Below, one piece after another: positions 45,166-52,995 of a stretch of DNA of 64,000 nt. The stretch's first letter is position 1. Each line of letters starts with the position of its first letter. Below the pieces are notes generated by a model that saw only the letters and a program-made list of their open reading frames with translations, was not told the origin of the DNA and searched no databases. The position numbers and the translations under genes were made by a program. The DNA is from Bacteroidota bacterium. GTDB taxonomy: Bacteria > Bacteroidota > Bacteroidia > Chitinophagales > Chitinophagaceae. Location: the NCBI GenBank assembly GCA_005882315.1, contig VBAR01000003.1, forward strand, positions 601,923-665,922. Direction: 5' to 3'.

Positions 45166-45965
45166 CTGGCAATGTCATTTAATACTGTGAAGAAATGAGC
45201 AGGATGATCCTCATGGCTCCATGTTGCGTTCCTGAATTCAATATTCATGAAGTACTGATACATTTCTTTATACAATGCCGAATCTTTATCTACCAACCCG
45301 GTTATCCTCAACTGTACTTTATATTGAGAAAGTGAATACGCATTGCAAAGATTCAGCAACTCATAAATAACATCATGTGGTGTTGCATATTCAAACCTTT
45401 CAGCAAGCAATAATTTATTTTGATTAACAGCTACCAGCTCAAATTCATCAACACCGAAATCAACCTTTAGCAAACCATCTTCATTATTATCAAGATTCTT
45501 CAGCGCCAATGTTGGAAAATTTTTAAAAGAAGCAGATGGATAACGTCGCATTAAAAATTGCTGTACCCCTTGCGGCACAGTATATATATCATTCAATTGC
45601 CAATCGATCATACTTTCCGATACAATATTTTTTCCAGCCAAAACACCATGCACAGATTTAAATAGTTCACCAAAATTTTCATTGCTGTAATAATCCTGTG
45701 GCACTAAAATATGTTGCGGATAACAGTAGCAAACAGAGACCTTATAAAAACTTGCACTTGCTTCAGGATGCAGACTTAATATTTCAGCAAGTACTTCAAT
45801 ATTCATTTCATCAGCTGAAAAACTTGCAAGATGATACAACTGGTTTGCCTGCGCATTAGAAATGGCAAATGAAAAATTCTTTTCGCCAAGACTTATTGAA
45901 AGCACTGGCTGGATCATTTCCTTTTGTCCATCATGCTGTATATGAAAAAGTTTTTTCAAATTCAT
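45153..45965 (-). CDS. DUF3822 family protein
   Basis: 270 residues, no signal peptide. The start MNLKKLFHIQHDGQKEMIQPVLSISLGEKNFSFAISN and the central VDFGVDEFELVAVNQNKLLLAERF with an actin/ASKHA-like look match the DUF3822 family found next to rsmD in Bacteroidota. The function is unknown; the gene overlap with rsmD suggests translational coupling. Confidence 0.82.
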   Translation of the reverse strand: MNLKKLFHIQHDGQKEMIQPVLSISLGEKNFSFAISNAQANQLYHLASFSADEMNIEVLAEILSLHPEASASFYKVSVCYCYPQHILVPQDYYSNENFGELFKSVHGVLAGKNIVSESMIDWQLNDIYTVPQGVQQFLMRRYPSASFKNFPTLALKNLDNNEDGLLKVDFGVDEFELVAVNQNKLLLAERFEYATPHDVIYELLNLCNAYSLSQYKVQLRITGLVDKDSALYKEMYQYFMNIEFRNATWSHEDHPAHFFTVLNDIARCAL

Positions 45966-46049
45966 TTTCTATGCTGCAATGTTAGGATAAATTCATTTGA
46001 TAATAAAGAAAAGGAGTGCAAACACAGGCTTTGCAATTTAACGGGAAAG

Positions 46050-46547
46050 CTACAAGCTCACAGGCTTCTGCTTTGCTTTAAATGACCATGTAACAAAAAA
46101 TTCAGCAACAATTTCTCCAGATTTATTACGGCCAACAGATTTTGCCGTAACCGTTTTCCCTTCGCCAGTTGAAATAGAATCTTCAACGGCCTGTTTTATC
46201 AGCAAACCATCTTCGCAGGTAAACGTTGTTTTATCGGCTGCTTTTTTAAAATAATGTGATTCAACTTTTACCACCAGCATACTTACTGGTGGTTGACGTT
46301 TATAAATCTGTGCAAGAGCCAGGGTACCGGTACTCATTTCAGCTGCCATACTCAGGCTGGCAAAATAAGTACTCTGAAAAGGATTTTGTGTAAGCCATTT
46401 AAATGGGATCGTAACGGAACATTTATGCTCATCCACTTCTCTCACCCTTACACCAGAAAAATAAGCAGCCGGCAATTTTGAAAAAAGAAATAGACGGAAC
46501 TTAAATGGATGTCTTGCTAATTCGAAAAATTGATCAGCATTACTCAT
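46050..46547 (-). CDS. DUF4442-type hotdog-fold protein
   Basis: 165 residues. The segment KWLTQNPFQSTYFASLSMAAEMSTGTLAL replaces the HGG...E loop of PaaI thioesterases with the pattern of the DUF4442 hotdog group, and ends with EFFVTWSFKAK. These are probable acyl-CoA-binding or thioesterase proteins. It starts 2 bases before the end of the adjacent thioredoxin-like gene region and is co-transcribed with it. Confidence 0.82.
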   Translation of the reverse strand: MSNADQFFELARHPFKFRLFLFSKLPAAYFSGVRVREVDEHKCSVTIPFKWLTQNPFQSTYFASLSMAAEMSTGTLALAQIYKRQPPVSMLVVKVESHYFKKAADKTTFTCEDGLLIKQAVEDSISTGEGKTVTAKSVGRNKSGEIVAEFFVTWSFKAKQKPVSL

Positions 46548-46549
46548 AA

Positions 46550-47050
46550 CTATTGCTCCGGGTATTGTTTAGGGTCAAATACTTTCGGGCCCCACTCGGT
46601 AAAAAATGATTTCACTTTGTTTCTGTCATACGATGTTTTGCCATCTTCAAGGTACCATGAATTTTGAGTATGAAGCAACTCACCTTCAGCATCCAGCATT
46701 AAGAAAACAGGAAAACCAAAACGTTGCGGGTATTTATATTTAGCCAGCAATTTTGTATTATAATTTTCCTTGCTGTAATTCATATGATACACTATATAGT
46801 TTGCATTCATCAATGAATCCAATTGAGCATCTTTACCGACGTAGTAATAAAACCTTGCACACCAGATGCACCAGTTACCACCTATTTGTATAAGCACATG
46901 CTTACCCTCATCTTTTGCTTTTTTTACGGCATCCTTAATAGCCTGCTCTGCATTTTCTTCAGGTTTATAAAGACTAAAACTCTTCATATCCTGCGAATAC
47001 ATAACAGAAATTGAAAACAACAAAATGGTAAGAGAGAATATTTTTTTCAT
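46550..47050 (-). CDS. Exported thioredoxin-fold protein
   Basis: 166 residues: signal peptide MKKIFSLTILLFSISVMYSQ, then a thioredoxin-like domain with the redox motif NWCIWCARF (CxxC, near residue 59) and the cis-proline region RFGFPVFLML. It belongs to the thioredoxin_7/DUF255-like group rather than classical thioredoxin. A likely role is periplasmic disulfide reduction or isomerisation. The papain-like protease gene lies 9 bases upstream on the same strand. Confidence 0.88.
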   Translation of the reverse strand: MKKIFSLTILLFSISVMYSQDMKSFSLYKPEENAEQAIKDAVKKAKDEGKHVLIQIGGNWCIWCARFYYYVGKDAQLDSLMNANYIVYHMNYSKENYNTKLLAKYKYPQRFGFPVFLMLDAEGELLHTQNSWYLEDGKTSYDRNKVKSFFTEWGPKVFDPKQYPEQ

Positions 47051-47059
47051 TTGCTTTTA

Positions 47060-48631
47060 TTATTGCTTGTCAAATGCGACTACGCAAGCTACTGCTTTAT
47101 TATCATTTGCATCTACCTTAAAATAAATTCGTCCGTCATTTGTACTATTAAACCTCGCAGAGGAAATCAGCATAGATTGTAATGCTTCATTTACTTTTCC
47201 AAGGTAATCGGGTCTTGCACTACGGCTGATGGCTGCATTGATGGAATTATAATCAAGCTCCTCTTTACTTACAACAATTGCGATATAATCCCTGTTACCA
47301 ATACTATCGGCTTCCATTGATTGTGCTTTAGGGAATAAACGATAACCAGTGATACCGCAATAAGGTGAATGTTTAGAAACAGTTTCACCTGGTTTTAAAT
47401 ACGGAAACAAAACATAGCTGCTACCATCTGTTTCCATTCCGAAAATATAAGTATAACACTCAGTCGCATTTTCAATTGACATTTTAAAACGTGTCCCTAC
47501 TGAAATCGGCGATGCTGTTTGAAATAAGTTATTCCCCGCATTACGCAGTTGAATATTTTGTCCGCCATCATTGTTCACTAAACCAATTGTACACTCGAGA
47601 GGAATATTTGCTACTTCGGTTCTTTTTGGTAATGGATCAATGCCATATGCTTCTTTTGCATACTCGGTGAAGTCGCTATACCTTACCCAACCTATTCCGT
47701 TCTTACCCCATTCAGGCCCCCAGCTATTCATGATCTGGAATGCGCCGCCTTCTTTGCGATCATCATACCCGATCACACACATTGCATGTCCGCCAAATCC
47801 CATTTGTGATTGATCCATTCCCTGCGGGTGCCATACTTCCTGCCCTATCATCTCCTGCATAAAACTTCCTCCGACCATCATACCAATTACAACTGGTGCA
47901 TCTTTAGCTAAATGTTCTTTTATTGCACGAACACTTATTGCATTGATATTATCTCCATTGGTCAATCGTTGAAATCCATGGATCACATTCTGTTTTCCTT
48001 TATTCAGATCATTTCTATCAGGTTCACTACTACAATCCTGGTCATTGTAAGGATATTCACTCAACGGCACACCACCTGTGCTGCTCATTGCCTCCATTGC
48101 TTTTTGTATATAAGAACCCTGGCAGCCTTCCAGTTTTATTTGATTATATAAATAAGATGGACTGAAACGAATTGCATTTGGATCAGCTCCTGTAGCTGCA
48201 GCAGTTAAAACTGTTTGTGCACCATAAGCACTGCTCCATGCTACACAACTTCCCTGTTGTCCCTGGTTAAGCCGGTTGGGTGCAAATTTTAATAGTGATA
48301 CTGCTTCAGGTAAAGGATTTTTTGTATTATCATCTTCCAATCCTTCGTACACAGATGCTTTGTTAAATTCATCAGGACTAAAATTGTAACCACTTTGAGA
48401 AAACAGGTTTGTGATCTGAGACACATTACAACCGCCTTTATTCATAAAGAAATAAGCTCCTGCTGCAATAACAAGCAGAAATATTATTCCTTTCCCTTTG
48501 AACAATCCTAACAATAAAGGAAGTAATGCCCCAAGCCCGCCTCCTCCACCAGGGAAATTTGGTCTACGGCCACCACCGCCATCGTCATTATCACGTGGCT
48601 GGTTAGGATCATCTGTCATTCGGATAGGCAT
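47060..48631 (-). CDS. Membrane-anchored papain-like (C1) cysteine peptidase
   Basis: 523 residues. The glycine/proline-rich N-terminus (NDDGGGGRRPNFPGGGGG) precedes a membrane anchor, GIIFLLVIAAGAYFFM, at about residue 48. The C1 domain has the oxyanion Gln and nucleophile in QGQQGSCVAWSSAYG, His in GGHAMCVIGYDD and Asn in MNSWGPEWG. The C-terminal ~180 residues form a separate DUF4384-like domain (SPISVGTRFKMSIENATECYTYIF). Probably cell-envelope proteolysis; no prodomain is obvious. Confidence 0.88.
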   Translation of the reverse strand: MPIRMTDDPNQPRDNDDGGGGRRPNFPGGGGGLGALLPLLLGLFKGKGIIFLLVIAAGAYFFMNKGGCNVSQITNLFSQSGYNFSPDEFNKASVYEGLEDDNTKNPLPEAVSLLKFAPNRLNQGQQGSCVAWSSAYGAQTVLTAAATGADPNAIRFSPSYLYNQIKLEGCQGSYIQKAMEAMSSTGGVPLSEYPYNDQDCSSEPDRNDLNKGKQNVIHGFQRLTNGDNINAISVRAIKEHLAKDAPVVIGMMVGGSFMQEMIGQEVWHPQGMDQSQMGFGGHAMCVIGYDDRKEGGAFQIMNSWGPEWGKNGIGWVRYSDFTEYAKEAYGIDPLPKRTEVANIPLECTIGLVNNDGGQNIQLRNAGNNLFQTASPISVGTRFKMSIENATECYTYIFGMETDGSSYVLFPYLKPGETVSKHSPYCGITGYRLFPKAQSMEADSIGNRDYIAIVVSKEELDYNSINAAISRSARPDYLGKVNEALQSMLISSARFNSTNDGRIYFKVDANDNKAVACVVAFDKQ

Positions 48632-48740
48632 AGAAGTAATTTTAGTTATTGGGAATAGAAATTAAATTTAAGAAGTTCAGATGAAAAACTATGCCACAAG
48701 ATTGTTTCTGAATAACTAAATTCACGTTTCAACACTTGTT

Positions 48741-48884
48741 ATGCTGTTAGTGCTATTGATCTTTGCTGGTATTTATCTTGTGTGGATCTTGCTAAGGCCA
48801 AAGAAAACTGAACGAAAAAGATTCAGTCTTCGTGAAAGAAGAATGCAGCGGGAAGAAGAACGAGAAAATGCAAAAGAAGATTAA
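48741..48884 (+). CDS. Possible 47-residue single-pass membrane protein
   Basis: ATG at 48741 to TAA at 48882. The protein is one hydrophobic helix (LLVLLIFAGIYLVWILL) followed by a strongly charged tail (RPKKTERKRFSLRERRM, then REEERENAKED). It lies between the divergent papain-like gene and the convergent lysA, whose stop codon shares TTAA with it. The membrane-then-basic layout is that of genuine micro-proteins, but there is no second line of evidence. Confidence 0.6.
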   Translation: MLLVLLIFAGIYLVWILLRPKKTERKRFSLRERRMQREEERENAKED

Positions 48885-50092
48885 TCCATCAATTGATTGC
48901 GCAGCAGATCATCCATCACTTCTCTTTTTCTTATCAGTTTTGATTTACCATTTTCAAATAAAACTTCAGCTGGTTTGTAACGTGAATTATAATTAGAGGC
49001 CATTTCAAAACAATAAGCACCTGCATTTCTAAAAATCAAAAGATCACCTTCTCTTGTTTCAGGCAACTGACGATGTGAAGCAAATGTATCTGTCTCACAA
49101 ATATTACCTACCACATTATAGATTTTCTTTTCACCACCAGGATTCGAGATATTTTCTATTTCATGATAAGCATCATAAAACATGGGGCGAATGAGATGAT
49201 TCAATCCACTATTTACTCCAGCAAATGTGATTTCACCGGCAGGCTTTATCACATTCACTTGTGTAATGAAATACCCACATTCACTCACAATATATTTTCC
49301 CGGCTCAAACCAAACCTGTAAATGCTTGCCATTATTTTTCCCAAACCATTCAAACTCTTCTTTTACTTTTTTTCCAAGCTTTTCAATATTGGTTCCTTTT
49401 TCACCAGCTTTGTAAGGAACTTTAAATCCGCCTCCGAGATCAAGCACTTCCAGTTCGGGAAAATGCTTAGTTACTTCAAACAACACTTCAATACCTTTTG
49501 CAAACACTTCCACATCTTTTATCTCGCTGCCGGTATGTATATGCAATGTGCGGATGAAAATATTATTGTCCTTAATAACTTTTAAAACTTCATCAATGTT
49601 TTCCAACGGCACACCGAACTTACTTTCTGCATGACCTGTTGAAATTTTTAAATTTCCTCCAGCCATAATATTCGGACGCAAACGAATACCAACAGGGTAG
49701 CTATGTCCATATTTTTTTCCAAACTTTTCAAGATTAGAGATACTATCGATATTAATGTGCACACCCAATTCTTTTGCTTCCATTATTTCTTCGAATGAAA
49801 TATTACTGGAAGTGTATAAAACATTTTGCGGAGCCAATCCTGCTTTCAATGCAAGCTTTACTTCATTTACTGAGCTGCAATCAACATTACAACCAATACT
49901 GTTTACATATTTTAGCACATTAATATTGGTAAGTGCTTTTGCTGCATAAAAAAAACGGGCATCACAACCTGCAAAAGAATGAAGCAGGTTTTCATATTGT
50001 TCTTTTATTCTTTCTGCATGGTAAACATAAAGCGGTGTTCCGTATTCAGCGGCGGCTTGTTTCAATTGCTCAGGTGTAAGTTCTAGCGGCAT
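48881..50092 (-). CDS. lysA: Diaminopimelate decarboxylase
   Basis: 403 residues from the ATG at 50092 (MPLELTPEQLKQ); a start 21 bases upstream runs into the terminator hairpin. Decarboxylates meso-diaminopimelate to lysine using PLP. FFYAAKALTNINVLKYV holds the PLP lysine near residue 51; HIHTGSEI, LDLGGGFKVPY and the second active-site cysteine in NICETDTF are the other signatures. Its 3' end overlaps the small plus-strand ORF by 4 bases. Confidence 0.95.
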   Translation of the reverse strand: MPLELTPEQLKQAAAEYGTPLYVYHAERIKEQYENLLHSFAGCDARFFYAAKALTNINVLKYVNSIGCNVDCSSVNEVKLALKAGLAPQNVLYTSSNISFEEIMEAKELGVHINIDSISNLEKFGKKYGHSYPVGIRLRPNIMAGGNLKISTGHAESKFGVPLENIDEVLKVIKDNNIFIRTLHIHTGSEIKDVEVFAKGIEVLFEVTKHFPELEVLDLGGGFKVPYKAGEKGTNIEKLGKKVKEEFEWFGKNNGKHLQVWFEPGKYIVSECGYFITQVNVIKPAGEITFAGVNSGLNHLIRPMFYDAYHEIENISNPGGEKKIYNVVGNICETDTFASHRQLPETREGDLLIFRNAGAYCFEMASNYNSRYKPAEVLFENGKSKLIRKREVMDDLLRNQLMD

Positions 50093-50112
50093 AGCGACGA
50101 AGGTATAAAACA

Positions 50113-50141
50113 CAAGGCACGGTTCAAAAAACCGTGCCTTG
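50113..50141 (-). terminator. Terminator-like hairpin between scpB and lysA
   Basis: CAAGGCACGGT / ACCGTGCCTTG, 11 bp, 7-base loop, starting 26 bases after the scpB stop. The T-tract on the minus strand is short (TTTT). Confidence 0.6.
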
Positions 50142-50166
50142 AAAGTTTATGTTGATTATTTACAAA

Positions 50167-50871
50167 TCAGCTTTCTTCTCCCTCGTTTGTATTTTTATTT
50201 GTTATCAACTCTCCTGTTTCAGTTACTGATAGCTCAGCATCAGCAGGAGTTTCAGTTACGTTGTTTTCTTCTGTGTTCAATTCAGATGGAGTATGATTGA
50301 TAAGTGTTGGTTCTACCAACTGCTCGGCGAGTACTTCTTTGATCTTTGGCAGGTCATCGGCAGTATTGATGCCGAAATAATCCATAAAGCTTTTAGAAGT
50401 TCCGTAGATCAATGGTTGGCCGGGTTTTTTTTCATCACGGCCGCTTATGATGATTAAATCTTTTTCTAATAACTTTTGTACAGCATAATCACAGTTTACG
50501 CCACGAATAGCTTCTATTTCACCTTTGGTCACCGGTTGCTTGTAAGCGATAATTGCCAACGTTTCGAGTGAAGCAGCAGTTAAACGCTTCAGGTATTTTT
50601 CACCATTCAGTTGGGCAATTGTTTTATGAAATTCTTTTTTAGTTAAAAACTGCCAGCCGCCGCCGCTTTGTTTTACTTCGAAAGGATAAAACTCAGAGCC
50701 ATATTTTTCAACAATACCTTCAATAGCAGACTCTACCTGGTCAAGTTCTACTTTATCATCCATATAGCCCAAAGCATTATTCACCAGGTCAAGCAATTCG
50801 AGTGTAGTCAATGGCTTGTCAGACGCAAAAATCAGCGACTCGACATGCAGTATCAGATTATTTATTTCCAT
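50167..50871 (-). CDS. scpB: Segregation and condensation protein B
   Basis: 234 residues. Winged-helix subunit of the SMC-ScpA-ScpB condensin. The core (VESLIFASDKPLTTLELLDLV...SLETLAIIAYKQPVTKGEIEAIRGVN...LLEKDLIIISGRDEKKPGQPLIYGTS) is the standard ScpB signature. The last ~60 residues are an acidic, threonine-rich tail absent from minimal homologues. scpA is not in this window. Confidence 0.95.
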   Translation of the reverse strand: MEINNLILHVESLIFASDKPLTTLELLDLVNNALGYMDDKVELDQVESAIEGIVEKYGSEFYPFEVKQSGGGWQFLTKKEFHKTIAQLNGEKYLKRLTAASLETLAIIAYKQPVTKGEIEAIRGVNCDYAVQKLLEKDLIIISGRDEKKPGQPLIYGTSKSFMDYFGINTADDLPKIKEVLAEQLVEPTLINHTPSELNTEENNVTETPADAELSVTETGELITNKNTNEGEES

Positions 50872-50998
50872 AAATCAGATTAAATAGGTAACGAAAATAC
50901 AATCAATGCTTAGAAGCACATAACACAGTTATCAACATTTAAAAATTGATTAACTAACCAATATCAGAACACAGTCCTTTAAATAAATAGTCCGGTGG

Positions 50999-51880
50999 TT
51001 ATCCTTGTAAAGCAGCGGCGCCGCTTACGATCTCAGTCAGCTCGGTAGTAATTGCAGCTTGTCTTGCCCGGTTATAGCTTATACGTAATGCACGAAGGAT
51101 CTCATTTGCATTTTCGCTTGCTTTATCCATTGCAGTCATGCGGGCACCATGTTCACTGGCATTTGCATCCAATACAGCTTTATATAATTGCGTATTGAGG
51201 ATCTTCGGCATCAGTTCATTGATCAACTGATCTTGTGAAGGATCATAAATAAAATCAGCTTTTGTTGCGCCGGCTTTTTTCTGCACTTTAGGAATTGGCA
51301 GGAAACGTTCCACCTCAAAACGCTGAGTAGCCGCATTTTTAAACTGGCTGTAAACAAGCTCCACCACATCAAATTGTTTTTCTTCAAAAGCTTTCATGGC
51401 AGCCTGCGCAGCAGCCTGTACATTTTCAAAACTCAGGTGTAGCAAAATATCTTTGTAAGTATCAACAGCATTAAATTTATTTTTCTGAAAATGTTCAAAC
51501 CCTTTTTTACCGATACTCCAGATCGTAACATTTCCTTTTTTAAACTGCTCAGGATATTTCTCAGCAATTGTTGCCCTGGTCAATTTGGTCAGGTTTGAAT
51601 TATAAGCACCGCACAATCCACGATCACTGGTAATTGTAATAAACAAAACTCTTTCTACCGGACGTTCAACCGCCAGGTTCATTCCTGAACCACCTTCCGA
51701 ATTGCTCACGATATTGGTCAGCATTTCCTGTAGCTTTTTTGCATAGGGACGCATTTGAATAATTGAATCCTGTGCACGTCGCAGCTTGGCTGCACTTACC
51801 ATCTTCATCGCCTTTGTGATCTGCTGTGTACTTTGTACTGATTTGATGCGGTTTCTAACCTCTTTTAACTGACCTGCCAT
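50999..51880 (-). CDS. atpG: ATP synthase F1 gamma subunit
   Basis: 293 residues. Central rotor stalk of F1. Both terminal helices are typical: N-terminal LKEVRNRIKSVQSTQQITKAMKMVSAAKLRRAQ (in two halves) and C-terminal ARMTAMDKASENANEIL...YNRARQAAITTELTEI. Notable: no other atp gene is adjacent; scpB lies downstream and a lipoprotein gene upstream, so atpG is separated from atpA here. Confidence 0.96.
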   Translation of the reverse strand: MAGQLKEVRNRIKSVQSTQQITKAMKMVSAAKLRRAQDSIIQMRPYAKKLQEMLTNIVSNSEGGSGMNLAVERPVERVLFITITSDRGLCGAYNSNLTKLTRATIAEKYPEQFKKGNVTIWSIGKKGFEHFQKNKFNAVDTYKDILLHLSFENVQAAAQAAMKAFEEKQFDVVELVYSQFKNAATQRFEVERFLPIPKVQKKAGATKADFIYDPSQDQLINELMPKILNTQLYKAVLDANASEHGARMTAMDKASENANEILRALRISYNRARQAAITTELTEIVSGAAALQG

Positions 51881-51989
51881 AGCTTTCTAGAATTGGCCGC
51901 AAAGGTAGGGTTGTGAAGCTAAAATTCCAGCGGAATGTGGAAAAGAAATAGATATCGGGATCAGGGCGACTGAGCTCTTAATCAAGGGC

Positions 51990-52685
51990 TTAATTTTTCA
52001 ACTCAAACTCCCTCTTTAGCCCATAAGTAATAGCGATCCGACCCCCTTCTTTGGTACCATCTTTCACCACTTTCTCATCCTCTTTATAAAATCTAATATT
52101 GATAGGGCCATTAACCAGGTTATCCAAATCACCAAGAGTAAGTGTAACCCTACCATTCCTGACCGTATCGACCCGGTTAATATCGTTGCTTTCAAATGAA
52201 GTGTCTCTTGCAAAAATTCTGACATAATCAACAAGGTTCAACCCGTCCAGATCAAATATCAGCTCGCCACGGCTGAGTACGGCAGGTATTTCTGTACTTA
52301 ATTTAAAAGGCTGAAAGCTGAACTCTTCTTCGTATTGCTTTTTATTAATGTCGGTAAATATGATTTTATGATTTCCTGCAAAGCCTGCGAGTGGTTTTAT
52401 TACTTCATAAAAAGCGCCGGTCATTCTGCTACTATCTGTCGGTACAACTTGCCCATCCAGTTCCACCTTTGCCGGATCATTCAACACCAGCGTGGTTCCA
52501 TTAACACCGCCAAAGCGGTATTGCAGCATTATGGATACATCTTGTTTACCTTCCTCAGCCCATATTTTATAGTCAAAATAAATGGCATCGGGGTTCACAT
52601 CTTTGCTATTTCCAATTTCGTTGCTGGTGCAGGAAGAAATTAATAAGGTCAAGATGTAGGTGGAGAGTAATAATGGACGACTCAT
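51990..52685 (-). CDS. Lipoprotein of unknown function
   Basis: 231 residues from the ATG at 52685 (MSRPLLLSTYILTLLISSCTSNE), lipobox ISSC; the longer ORF start 36 bases upstream is rejected because it would push the signal peptide inward. The body looks beta-sandwich-like, with alternating hydrophobic strands (DVSIMLQYRFGGVNGTTLVLND). No domain recognised. It is divergent from secA across a 310-base gap. Confidence 0.8.
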   Translation of the reverse strand: MSRPLLLSTYILTLLISSCTSNEIGNSKDVNPDAIYFDYKIWAEEGKQDVSIMLQYRFGGVNGTTLVLNDPAKVELDGQVVPTDSSRMTGAFYEVIKPLAGFAGNHKIIFTDINKKQYEEEFSFQPFKLSTEIPAVLSRGELIFDLDGLNLVDYVRIFARDTSFESNDINRVDTVRNGRVTLTLGDLDNLVNGPINIRFYKEDEKVVKDGTKEGGRIAITYGLKREFELKN

Positions 52686-52853
52686 AAAGTGATTTGGAGT
52701 TAATACCGGTTCAGGCCGCAAGGTTAGTTAAAAAATTTAAAATACATTTTACTCCAACCCAGCACTTAGTTATAATCAAAAAATAGATGGTAATAAAGGT
52801 TGGGTTTCCTCCTGCTCAAATCATACTTAAGTCCATAGACCACATGTTATCTG

Positions 52854-52886
52854 TGTGCTTCCTACGCCATAAATTGCCTACCTTTG
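52854..52886 (+). promoter_or_regulatory. secA: Putative secA promoter
   Basis: TGTG (52854-52857), 21 bases, then TACCTTTG (52879-52886), an exact match to TAnnTTTG. The ATG is 110 bases downstream, leaving a leader of about 100 nt. Confidence 0.45.
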
Positions 52887-52895
52887 GCCTCCTTA

Positions 52896-52943
52896 AAAAA
52901 CCCGCTGCCATTTTGGCCATAAAAAAGGGATAGCAGGGTTTTT
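52896..52943 (+). promoter_or_regulatory. Terminator-like hairpin in the secA leader
   Basis: AAAAACCC-GCT pairs with AGC-A-GGGTTTTT (one bulged A), about 25-base loop, ending in a T-tract. It begins roughly at the expected transcript start. Confidence 0.5.
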
Positions 52944-52995
52944 GACGACCAAAAAGACTAAATATTAAAACTTCAATCCCCAATCTTAAATATCT

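Larger units (their letters stand above)
52686..52995. other. Divergent spacer between the lipoprotein gene and secA
   Basis: 310 bases with no gene. It holds a putative secA promoter (52854-52886) and a terminator-like hairpin (52896-52943). Confidence 0.6.
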
